Assembly: GCA_030430565.1 (NCBI GenBank)
Contig: JAUIKS010000037.1
Location: forward strand, 1-64,000
Length of the DNA stretch: 64,000 nucleotides
DNA from: Polyangia bacterium
Lineage (GTDB): Bacteria > Myxococcota_A > Polyangia > Nannocystales > Nannocystaceae
Direction: 5' to 3'
The notes under the pieces are model-generated. The model saw only the letters and a list, made by a program, of their open reading frames with translations. It did not search any database and was not told the DNA's origin. This document shows, piece by piece, positions 43,301-47,490 of the stretch (positions are counted from its first letter, which is position 1; the number at the start of each line of letters is the position of its first letter). The position numbers and the translations under genes are program-made.

Positions 43301-43546
43301 AAGCAGTCCCCGCGCCTCCGCCCGCTCGATCAGCAGCAAGCGGACCACGAGGCGAATGAGCTGATCGCAGTAATCACGCGCGCCGGAGGGCGCTCGACCG
43401 ATGGACTCGCGCAGCTCGCTGTTCTCGGGCTCGGCGAGGAAGCCCGCGCCCAGCGTCTCGATCGCCCGACGCGCCGCGTCCACCCCGTGGCGACCCCCGC
43501 CCGCGACCGCGCTGGACTCCCTGTCCACGACTGAAACATACTTCAA
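40382..43546 (-). CDS. Eco57I/PglX-like DNA adenine methyltransferase, solitary
   Basis: This 1054-residue protein begins at a TTG; a GTG a few codons later is also possible. The N-terminal 200 residues are helical, with RLVVRLLLIERAEARGLLPG as in PglX and similar methylases, and no PD-(D/E)xK nuclease motif is visible. KTSGSYYTPTSLVERVLD precedes the SAM-binding motif CDPACGAGAFLIAAARR. YGVDINPIAAELCR holds the acidic SAM-ribose residue. The catalytic motif IV is NPPYERMKLQE, placing it with N6-adenine methylases. A target-recognition region and NFMHMKQLPVP follow. It lies 3 bases from the convergent rtcR stop, and its start faces the tRNA-array promoter. It could be a type IIG-like methylase, part of a dispersed defence system, or an orphan. 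Confidence 0.85.
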   Translation of the reverse strand: MKYVSVVDRESSAVAGGGRHGVDAARRAIETLGAGFLAEPENSELRESIGRAPSGARDYCDQLIRLVVRLLLIERAEARGLLPGARASARCRDEYRRRFAVARVRERVAAPGGALWAGLVELMTRLERGEARWSMPPLRSELWTARACGWLCASRCANELLRAGFTPLSPPDAARGLGAVGDMFEALLEFHPRVDLERARFELVRRPGHARKTSGSYYTPTSLVERVLDTALEPALDEACASVEPEKALLELRVCDPACGAGAFLIAAARRIARRLAVVRGGAREDGDGDEYRAALSAVVSRCVYGVDINPIAAELCRAGLWLEAADAEVTLASLARRVRCGNALIGAAPGSLRSGVPRDAFSSLPGDDPEVARRVHRRHRRELRARADGAPTMDVPCAAPEDVFLDIWCAAFFWPKRPGALEALAPTAARWRGMLVDGAAIEPALRVEARALARRHRFLHWHSQFAEVFAGGAGGFDVVLMNPPYERMKLQEREFFAAEAPSIASERTASERGRRIRALAREDPQLYARYQESLRASLGTRRFVSRSGRFPLCARGDMNAYALFAELAQRLIHPRGRVGCVLPSGLITEKTTRAFFHELMAGSRLASFYEFENVGFFSAGHGHMLRFALVTIRGEELPPAPTRVMFRGRAVEEVEDDGRVWTLDRAALTLVNPNTATCPVHLSSRDAALTRAVYRRVPVLRRDASGDRAGEDPWGARLSTMFHMTHDSWRFATRAQLEERGARRHGSRFVIDGERWAPLYEAKLVHHYNHRHGDFSMVSGARRHRLPRVETAALEDPERVIDSYYWVREDGEDGVEARLDAARWCLGWRGVTDARASARTLIASVFPRAGAGNSLPSLSLPATSRRFASCLIASLSSFALDYIARQKIAGVNLNFMHMKQLPVPAPASFAAPAPWQPGRSLLEFIRPRVLELVYTAWDVEGFARDCGYAGPPFRWDEARRFLLRCELDAALLHVYGFSREDAAYILASFPVVRRRERARFGEPRTERTILDLYERMGGAAADCVAFQSALDPGPGDRRAAHLGARRPDWAQPP

Positions 43547-43615
43547 CGCGTCGACGAGCGCGATCGCGCAATAAGTCCATTAAGACATATGAATAAAAAA
43601 ACTTCACAAAAGCAT

Positions 43616-43644
43616 TTGACACCCGCCGGGACCACGGCTACACA
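43616..43644 (+). promoter_or_regulatory. Sigma-70-type promoter of the tRNA array
   Basis: A perfect -35 TTGACA (43616-43621) and a -10-like TACACA (43639-43644, within TACACAAT) are separated by 17 bases. A tract rich in A lies just upstream (43591-43614), like an UP element of stable-RNA promoters. The predicted start is near 43651. Nothing else in the window has so clear a -35 box. Confidence 0.65.
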
Positions 43645-43684
43645 ATATTCGTGTCGCCGATTGGACCGCGGCACGGAACTCGTC

Positions 43685-43780
43685 ATGAAACGCACGCACA
43701 CAGCTCGATTTTCGCGCACGACCGCGACCTTCGTCGTCACCGTCATTATTGACGTGATTGACGATACGCATGTCTGCTGA
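43685..43780 (+). CDS. Putative 31-residue attenuator leader peptide of the tRNA array
   Basis: The ATG has a weak Shine-Dalgarno (GGAA, 6 bases upstream) and lies about 34 bases after the predicted transcription start. Of 31 residues, 7 are Thr, 5 Val, 3 Ile, 3 Asp, 2 His, 2 Phe and 1 Lys. These are exactly the seven amino acids carried by the downstream tRNAs, and Leu, Gly, Pro, Glu and Asn are absent. The last 17 residues, apart from the final Cys, are all of this set (for example VVTVIIDVIDDTHV). Thr codons are ACG, ACA and ACC. The TGA is 6 bases before a segment that can form an antiterminator. The longer open frame from 43589 starts upstream of the promoter and is not preferred. Confidence 0.55.
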   Translation: MKRTHTARFSRTTATFVVTVIIDVIDDTHVC

Positions 43781-43786
43781 GCGTTT

Positions 43787-43825
43787 CCCGGCGATTTACC
43801 TCTAGAACAGAGCACTCGCGCCGGG
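43787..43825 (+). promoter_or_regulatory. Antiterminator pairing segments
   Basis: CCCGGCG (43787-43793), starting 6 bases after the leader stop, is complementary to CGCCGGG (43819-43825). The latter overlaps the 5' arm of the terminator hairpin at 43820-43847, so the two structures exclude each other. A ribosome finishing the leader peptide would cover the first segment; one stalled upstream would leave it free. Confidence 0.5.
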
Positions 43826-43860
43826 GACGCCCACAAGGGCCCCCGGCGTCGCTGTTTGTG
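43820..43860 (+). terminator. Attenuator terminator before the first tRNA
   Basis: GCCGGGG and CCCCGGC enclose GCCC-ACAA-GGGC, an 11-bp stem with a 2-base bulge (43820-43847). It is followed by GTCGCTGTTTGTG. The terminator at the end of the array has nearly the same tail (GTCGCTGCTTTCT) right after its stem, which supports that both are terminators of one type. Confidence 0.55.
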
Positions 43861-43890
43861 CCGCCCGTCGGCCCCGCAGCCGCCACCTCC

Positions 43891-43963
43891 GCTGGCGTAG
43901 CTCAACTGGCAGAGCACCTGTCTCGTAAACAGGAGGTTCCCGGTTCGACTCCGGGCGCCAGCT
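43891..43963 (+). tRNA. tRNA-Thr(CGU)
   Basis: All four arms pair: acceptor GCTGGCG/CGCCAGC, D-stem GCTC/GAGC, anticodon stem CCTGT/ACAGG with loop CTCGTAA, T-stem CCCGG/CCGGG with TTCGACT. Discriminator T; CCA not encoded. It reads ACG. It is the first tRNA of the array. Confidence 0.95.
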
Positions 43964-43968
43964 TCCAC

Positions 43969-44040
43969 GCTGATGTGGCTCAGCGGCAGAGCGTCTCCTT
44001 GGTAAGGAGAAGATCGCGGGTTCGATTCCCGCCATCAGCT
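43969..44040 (+). tRNA. tRNA-Thr(GGU)
   Basis: Acceptor GCTGATG/CATCAGC, D-stem GCTC/GAGC, anticodon stem TCTCC/GGAGA with loop TTGGTAA, T-stem GCGGG/CCCGC. It starts 5 bases after tRNA-Thr(CGU) and reads ACC and ACU. CCA not encoded. Confidence 0.95.
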
Positions 44041-44116
44041 TCCATTGTTCGCACTTATAACGTGCACTTTATCGACGCATCACCGCGTCACGATCATCAC
44101 GCTCAAGGACAAGACC

Positions 44117-44197
44117 ATGATTACGCCCATCGATACCGTGTCCGACGACGTAGTTCACGTCGTACGCGTCGGACACGGGGCGTTAGCGCAACGGTAG
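44117..44197 (+). CDS. Possible 26-codon leader upstream of tRNA-Asp
   Basis: The ATG is preceded by AAGGA at a suitable distance. The first 18 residues contain three Asp (IDTVSDDVVHVV), and the frame ends at a TAG inside the D-loop of the following tRNA-Asp. A similar peptide (LDTKPGDVVHVA) begins at 44328 before the second tRNA-Asp. It may be a translated leader or a duplicated spacer that happens to be open. Confidence 0.3.
   Translation: MITPIDTVSDDVVHVVRVGHGALAQR
44138..44176 (+). repeat. Stem-loop abutting tRNA-Asp
   Basis: GTGTCCGACG (44138-44147) pairs perfectly with CGTCGGACAC (44167-44176), with inner pairs CGTA/TACG. The stem ends at the base before tRNA-Asp position 1, so it could guide 5' processing or act as a transcriptional pause. 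Confidence 0.6.
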
Positions 44198-44248
44198 CGC
44201 ACCCGGTTGTCAGCCGGAAGGTTGCGGGTTCGAATCCCGTACGCCCCG
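44177..44248 (+). tRNA. tRNA-Asp(GUC), copy 1
   Basis: Acceptor GGGGCGT/ACGCCCC, D-stem GCGC/GCGC, loop TTGTCAG, T-stem GCGGG/CCCGT, discriminator G. The first anticodon-stem pair is a C-A mismatch (CCCGG/CCGGA), absent in copy 2, so this copy may be weakened. Confidence 0.88.
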
Positions 44249-44260
44249 CTCACTCATCAC

Positions 44261-44281
44261 CGCCAGGCGATCGGCCTGGCG
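44261..44281 (+). repeat. Hairpin between the two tRNA-Asp genes
   Basis: CGCCAGGC and GCCTGGCG form a perfect 8-bp stem with a 5-base loop, 12 bases after the first tRNA-Asp. No T-run follows; it may be a processing or 3'-trimming barrier. Confidence 0.5.
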
Positions 44282-44327
44282 CCCACGCACCCACAACGAC
44301 CCCCTCGCGGAGGAAGGAGCGCTCGTC

Positions 44328-44489
44328 ATGACCGAACAACTCGATACCAAGCCTGGCGACGTGGTCCACGTCGCGCGCGCGGCTCAGCGATCCGCACAGG
44401 CAGGGGGCGTTGGCGCAGCGGTAGCGCATCCGGTTGTCAGCCGGAGGGTCGCGGGTTCGAATCCCGTACGCCCCGTATCTCGACGCTAG
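44328..44489 (+). CDS. Possible short leader upstream of and through tRNA-Asp copy 2
   Basis: A strong purine-rich Shine-Dalgarno (GGAGGAAGGAG, ending 8 bases before the ATG) makes translation plausible. The N-terminal 18 residues resemble the leader at 44117 (shared IDT/LDT and DVVHV). The frame continues through the tRNA to a TAG at 44487. The part read through the tRNA is unlikely to be functional protein. Confidence 0.3.
   Translation: MTEQLDTKPGDVVHVARAAQRSAQAGGVGAAVAHPVVSRRVAGSNPVRPVSRR
44404..44475 (+). tRNA. tRNA-Asp(GUC), copy 2
   Basis: Acceptor GGGGCGT/ACGCCCC, D-stem GCGC/GCGC, anticodon stem TCCGG/CCGGA fully paired with loop TTGTCAG, T-stem GCGGG/CCCGT, discriminator G. It differs from copy 1 at only a few positions. 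Confidence 0.94.
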
Positions 44490-44500
44490 ACAAGAACAAC

Positions 44501-44572
44501 GGGCCCGTAGCTCAGCAGGAGAGCGGCTGTCTTACAAACAGCGGGTCGGGGGTGCGACTCCCTCCGGGCCTA
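44501..44572 (+). tRNA. tRNA-Val(UAC) with unusual T-loop
   Basis: Acceptor GGGCCCG/CGGGCCT (one G-U), D-stem GCTC/GAGC, anticodon stem GCTGT/ACAGC with loop CTTACAA, discriminator A. The T-loop is TGCGACT: position 55, a near-invariant U (pseudouridine), is G. It may be a less stable tRNA or a decaying copy. Confidence 0.85.
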
Positions 44573-44609
44573 CTCAAAACTCAACTCGGGCGCTTCGCGC
44601 GACACTCCT

Positions 44610-44630
44610 CGGCTCGTAGCTCAGTCGGTC
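44610..44630 (+). pseudogene. 5' fragment of a tRNA-Ile-like gene
   Basis: CGGCTCGTAGCTCAGT is identical to the first 16 bases of the tRNA-Ile gene at 44795, but the anticodon, T-arm and 3' half are missing. It looks like the remnant of a deleted third tRNA-Ile copy. Confidence 0.75.
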
Positions 44631-44669
44631 CGACTCTTCCCTGGCGCGCGCGCCCACACAACACGTCAC

Positions 44670-44744
44670 CGGTCCGTAGCTCAGTGGTGAGAGCGCCCGT
44701 CTGATATGCGGGGACTGTCGGAGGTTCGATTCCTCCTGGGCCGA
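44670..44744 (+). tRNA. tRNA-Ile(GAU), copy 1, long variable loop
   Basis: Acceptor CGGTCCG/TGGGCCG with wobble pairs, D-stem GCTC/GAGC, anticodon stem CCCGT/GCGGG with loop CTGATAT, T-stem GGAGG/CCTCC. The variable region has 7 bases instead of 5, and the loop ends in T rather than A. Confidence 0.85.
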
Positions 44745-44794
44745 CTTCACGCGCTCGCGCGCCGCCTCTCGAGACTATTTTCACAACCTGTCAC

Positions 44795-44867
44795 CGGCTC
44801 GTAGCTCAGTGGTGAGAGCACTCGCCTGATAAGCGGGGGGTCGGAGGTTCAACTCCTCCCGGGCCGA
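44795..44867 (+). tRNA. tRNA-Ile(GAU), copy 2
   Basis: Acceptor CGGCTCG/CGGGCCG, D-stem GCTC/GAGC, anticodon stem CTCGC/GCGGG with loop CTGATAA, 5-base variable loop, T-stem GGAGG/CCTCC with TTCAACT, discriminator A. It is a regular cloverleaf outside an rRNA operon. Confidence 0.94.
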
Positions 44868-44910
44868 CTTCACGCGCAGCTCCGGCGCGCAGCCAACCAA
44901 CACGACATCC

Positions 44911-44982
44911 CGGTCTGTAGCTCAGCGGAAGAGCGCTCGCTTGACACGCGAGAGGACGGAGGTTCGACCCCTCTCGGACCGA
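44911..44982 (+). tRNA. tRNA-Val(GAC)
   Basis: Acceptor CGGTCTG/CGGACCG, D-stem GCTC/GAGC, anticodon stem CTCGC/GCGAG with loop TTGACAC, T-stem GGAGG/CCTCT with TTCGACC, discriminator A. It reads GUC and GUU. Confidence 0.94.
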
Positions 44983-45025
44983 CTCACACGACTCGCTGCT
45001 CGCCAGCGAACACAGGATCACGCCC

Positions 45026-45217
45026 ATGGACACCACGACCTCGCATACCGATCCCGGTGCACATCACCATCCCTATGGTGTGCGTAGCTCAATGGTAGAG
45101 CACCGGATTGTGATTCCGGCGGTTACGGGTTCGAGTCCCGCCGCACACCCTCTCACCTTTACCGGGCCGACCCGCGACCGCGGGTCGGCGGACGCGTCAA
45201 CGTGCACGCCCCGGTAG
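45026..45217 (+). CDS. Possible His-rich short leader upstream of tRNA-His
   Basis: Before reaching the tRNA the frame encodes about 18 residues with four His (SHTDPGAHHHPYG). It then runs through the tRNA-His gene. The DNA around its start is similar to that around the Asp leader at 44117 (both contain ATyACGCCCAT). No strong Shine-Dalgarno is seen, so coding is uncertain. Confidence 0.22.
   Translation: MDTTTSHTDPGAHHHPYGVRSSMVEHRIVIPAVTGSSPAAHPLTFTGPTRDRGSADASTCTPR
45077..45149 (+). tRNA. tRNA-His(GUG)
   Basis: Acceptor GTGTGCG/CGCACAC with an encoded G at -1 facing discriminator C, the tRNA-His identity pair. D-stem GCTC/GAGC, anticodon stem CCGGA/TCCGG with loop TTGTGAT, T-stem ACGGG/CCCGC with one A-C mismatch. 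Confidence 0.94.
45158..45188 (+). repeat. TTTACCGGGCC element with hairpin before tRNA-Phe copy 1
   Basis: TTTACCGGGCC (45158-45168) leads into the stem CCGACCCGC/GCGGGTCGG (45167-45188). The same element with a different hairpin precedes tRNA-Phe copy 2, so spacer and tRNA were duplicated together. Confidence 0.65.
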
Positions 45218-45282
45218 CTCAGCCTGGTAGAGCGGAGGCCTGAAAAACCTCGCGTCGGCGGTTCAAATCCGCCTCAGGGGCG
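45208..45282 (+). tRNA. tRNA-Phe(GAA), copy 1, irregular
   Basis: Acceptor 5' GCCCCGG pairs with TC-A-GGGGC only if an A is bulged. The anticodon stem GAGGC/ACCTC has a C-A mismatch next to loop CTGAAAA. T-stem GGCGG/CCGCC is intact. It is probably a weakened duplicate of the copy at 45477. Confidence 0.78.
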
Positions 45283-45430
45283 CTCTCCCCCACCTGTCCC
45301 TTCATCCCTCTCCCTTCAACCTCTCACGCGGAGCAAGAGCCATGCAGAACATCGCAAAGATCCGCGAGCGCGGCGCTCGCTACAGAGCGCGGCTGCGCGC
45401 GCACGGTCTCGTACTTCGCGGCCACGCGTT

Positions 45431-45461
45431 TACCGGGCCAGCTCGTGTCACCACGAGCTGG
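45431..45461 (+). repeat. TTTACCGGGCC element with hairpin before tRNA-Phe copy 2
   Basis: After the shared TTTACCGGGCC element, CCAGCTCGTG (45438-45447) and CACGAGCTGG (45452-45461) form a perfect 10-bp stem with a 4-base loop, 15 bases before the tRNA. No T-run follows, so pausing or processing is more likely than termination. Confidence 0.65.
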
Positions 45462-45476
45462 CGACCCTGGCGTCAC

Positions 45477-45549
45477 GCCCCGGTAGCTCAGCTGGTAGAG
45501 CGTTGGACTGAAGATCCAAGCGTCGGCGGTTCGATCCCGTCCCGGGGCG
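45477..45549 (+). tRNA. tRNA-Phe(GAA), copy 2
   Basis: Acceptor GCCCCGG/CCGGGGC is fully paired, D-stem GCTC/GAGC, anticodon stem TTGGA/TCCAA with loop CTGAAGA, T-stem GGCGG/CCGTC, discriminator G. It is a regular cloverleaf. Confidence 0.95.
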
Positions 45550-45692
45550 CTCACCGTCCGTACAGGACCCGCGCGAAACGTAAGCCCGCGCGGCGCGACT
45601 CACTCGATCGCAACTAAGGGTTGCATCCATGGGTCCGCGCGGCGCGGGCACACAAGGCCGGCTCGGTGATCACGATCGCCGCGCCGACACGC

Positions 45693-45764
45693 GGGCAGGT
45701 AGCACAGAGGCAGTTGCGTCCGGCTTTTACCCGGAAGACGGGGGTTCGACTCCCTCCCTGCTCG
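45693..45764 (+). tRNA. tRNA-Lys(UUU) with atypical D-arm
   Basis: Acceptor GGGCAGG/CCTGCTC, anticodon stem TCCGG/CCGGA with loop CTTTTAC, T-stem GGGGG/CCCTC, discriminator G. The D-arm is GCAC...TTGC with one mismatch, and the variable loop has 4 bases. Confidence 0.9.
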
Positions 45765-45773
45765 CACCCGCCC

Positions 45774-45846
45774 GGGCCCGTATCTCAATTGGTAGAGAAG
45801 CGGCTTCTTATCCCGCAGGTTGAAGGTTCGATTCCTTCCGGGCTCG
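45774..45846 (+). tRNA. tRNA-Lys(CUU)
   Basis: Acceptor GGGCCCG/CGGGCTC, D-stem TCTC/GAGA, loop TTCTTAT, T-stem GAAGG/CCTTC, discriminator G. The anticodon stem GCGGC/CCCGC has a C-C mismatch beside the loop. It is the last tRNA of the array. Confidence 0.88.
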
Positions 45847-45875
45847 CTTCGCGCGACGAACAAACACAGAGAAAA

Positions 45876-45936
45876 GCTCGAGGTCCACGACCTCGAGCGT
45901 CGACGCCCGGGCGTGCGCCCGGGCGTCGCTGCTTTC
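45876..45936 (+). terminator. Double-hairpin terminator of the tRNA array
   Basis: GCTCGAGGTC/GACCTCGAGC (45876-45898) and GACGCCCGGGC/GCCCGGGCGTC (45902-45927) are perfect stems with 3- and 4-base loops. GCTGCTTTCT follows as a short T-rich tail. It ends the array just before the convergent EF-hand gene. Confidence 0.8.
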
Positions 45937-45941
45937 TACGC

Positions 45942-46487
45942 CTACAGCGGGCCCATCGCCCAGTTGCCGGGCGCGTCTGGGTCCTCGCTGTAGAAGAACT
46001 CCCGGGTCCGCTCGAGCACGGCCTCACGGGTCAGCCCGCCGCCGCCGGGGTTGATCCGGCGAAGCACCTCGGCCGACGACTCGTCATCTGTCATGCCCCA
46101 CGCCCGCATCCAGGCGCCGTACTCCTCCGGCGAGATGACGCCGTACTCGTCGGCGTCGACGAGCGCGAACATCAAGCCCGCTGAGTTCTGCGCGGTCGCT
46201 TCGAAGCGCGCCGGCTCGGCGAGCATCGCCTCGTGGTACGCGATCCACTCCGAGCGCGTGACGCGACCGTCGATATCAGAGTCACACGCGCGACGCACAT
46301 CCTCCCAGTAGTACATGAAGCCCGCGCGGAAGCTCGCGTGCTCTGGACTCGCCGGATCGAGCCCGCGGAGCTGCGCGAGCCGCTCCGCGACCAGCTCCGT
46401 GTCGGCGGCCGTGAACACGCCGTCGCCGTCGGTGTCGACCACCGCGAAGAACCTCGTCAGCTTGCGTCTCCGGAACTCACTCAGCAT
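45942..46487 (-). CDS. EF-hand calcium-binding protein (calerythrin-like)
   Basis: The protein has 181 residues from the ATG at 46487, with GGAGG 5 bases upstream. Three clear EF-hand loops are present: DTDGDGVFTAAD, DSDIDGRVTRSE and DADEYGVISPEE. A fourth, degenerate one is near the C-terminus (NPGGGGLTRE). The spacing and helices (AGFMYYWEDVRRACD, YHEAMLAEPARFEATAQ) match prokaryotic four-EF-hand proteins of the calerythrin/sarcoplasmic type. It is cytosolic, with no signal peptide, and is probably a calcium buffer or sensor. It is a single gene that ends next to the tRNA-array terminator. Confidence 0.9.
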   Translation of the reverse strand: MLSEFRRRKLTRFFAVVDTDGDGVFTAADTELVAERLAQLRGLDPASPEHASFRAGFMYYWEDVRRACDSDIDGRVTRSEWIAYHEAMLAEPARFEATAQNSAGLMFALVDADEYGVISPEEYGAWMRAWGMTDDESSAEVLRRINPGGGGLTREAVLERTREFFYSEDPDAPGNWAMGPL

Positions 46488-46563
46488 GGCAACCTCCCCG
46501 CGATCCTGTGGGAGCTTGAGTATACGAGGCGACCGACGCGCGATCTCGTTATGCTCCAGCCGC

Positions 46564-47487
46564 ATGGCTTCGAAGGAGTTCACACGCGCGCTGCGATCGA
46601 TCCGCGTCTGGGCCGAGCAGGCTCGCACCGAGACGGGCGAGCTCGATCTCGAGGGGCTCCGCGACGCGACCGACGGCGGCTTTATCCCGGTGCCCGAGGA
46701 CGTCATCACGACGCCGACGCGGATCGGCGCGATGCCGGCGGAGTGGATCCAGACGCCGGCGAGCGATCCTGCGCGACGATTGCTGTACCTGCACGGCGGA
46801 GGCTACCTCGCCGGCGGGCTCGACTCGCACCGCGCCCTGGTCGTCGCCATCGCCCGCGCGTCCGGTTGCTGCGTGCTCGTGCCAGCCTACCGCCTCGCGC
46901 CGGAGCACCCGTTCCCGGCGGCGGTCGAGGACGCCGCGCTCGCCTATCGACACCTGCGCGCCCACGACCCCGAAGGCGCCGCGCCGCTCGAGCAGCGCGA
47001 TGACGCGCGTCTCTTCATCGCTGGAGACTCGGCGGGCGGCGGGCTCACGCTCGCGTGCATGCTGCACGCCCGCGAGGCCGGCGTCCCGCTGCCCGACGCG
47101 GCGGTGACGATGTCGGCGTACACCGACTGCGCGCTGACAGGCGAGTCGATGAAGACCCGCGCCGCGCTTGATCCGGTCATCGGCACGAAGATGATCCCGG
47201 AGGCGGTGGCGATGTACCTCGCCGGCGCGGATCCGCGCGACCCGCTCGCGTCGCCGCTCTACGGCGATCCCGAGGGCCTCCCGCCGCTGCTGATGCAGGT
47301 CGGCGACGCCGAGCTCCTGCGCGACGACAGCGTGCGCTTCGCGACGCGAGCGCGCAGGCGCGGCGTCGACGTCACGCTCGAGGTCTGGCCGGACATGATC
47401 CACGTCTGGCAGCTGTTCGCCGGGGTGTTCCCCGAGGCGCAGGCGGCCATCGATCGAATCGGCGAGTACCTCCGCGGCTTCGCGTGA
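46564..47487 (+). CDS. Alpha/beta hydrolase, hormone-sensitive-lipase family esterase
   Basis: The protein has 307 residues from the ATG at 46564. The oxyanion motif is YLHGGGYLAGGLDSH, the nucleophile elbow GDSAGGGL, the catalytic Asp lies in the LLMQVGDAELLRDDS region, and the His in WPDMIHVWQLF. It is a typical carboxylesterase for short-chain esters or lactones, acting in the cytoplasm (no signal peptide). YRLAPEHPFPAAVEDA is the conserved substrate-cap strand of this family. It is divergent from the EF-hand gene and convergent, 3 bases apart, with sppA. Confidence 0.92.
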   Translation: MASKEFTRALRSIRVWAEQARTETGELDLEGLRDATDGGFIPVPEDVITTPTRIGAMPAEWIQTPASDPARRLLYLHGGGYLAGGLDSHRALVVAIARASGCCVLVPAYRLAPEHPFPAAVEDAALAYRHLRAHDPEGAAPLEQRDDARLFIAGDSAGGGLTLACMLHAREAGVPLPDAAVTMSAYTDCALTGESMKTRAALDPVIGTKMIPEAVAMYLAGADPRDPLASPLYGDPEGLPPLLMQVGDAELLRDDSVRFATRARRRGVDVTLEVWPDMIHVWQLFAGVFPEAQAAIDRIGEYLRGFA

Positions 47488-47490
47488 CGC

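Noticed and set aside
43589..43780. 63-codon frame starting upstream of the tRNA-array promoter
   Set aside because: Its start precedes the predicted transcription start, and the N-terminal half has no amino-acid bias; the internal ATG at 43685 is the better start.
43547..45940. tRNA array as a phage or integrative element attachment region
   Set aside because: No integrase, phage gene, or direct repeat of a tRNA 3' end flanking an inserted block is visible within the window.
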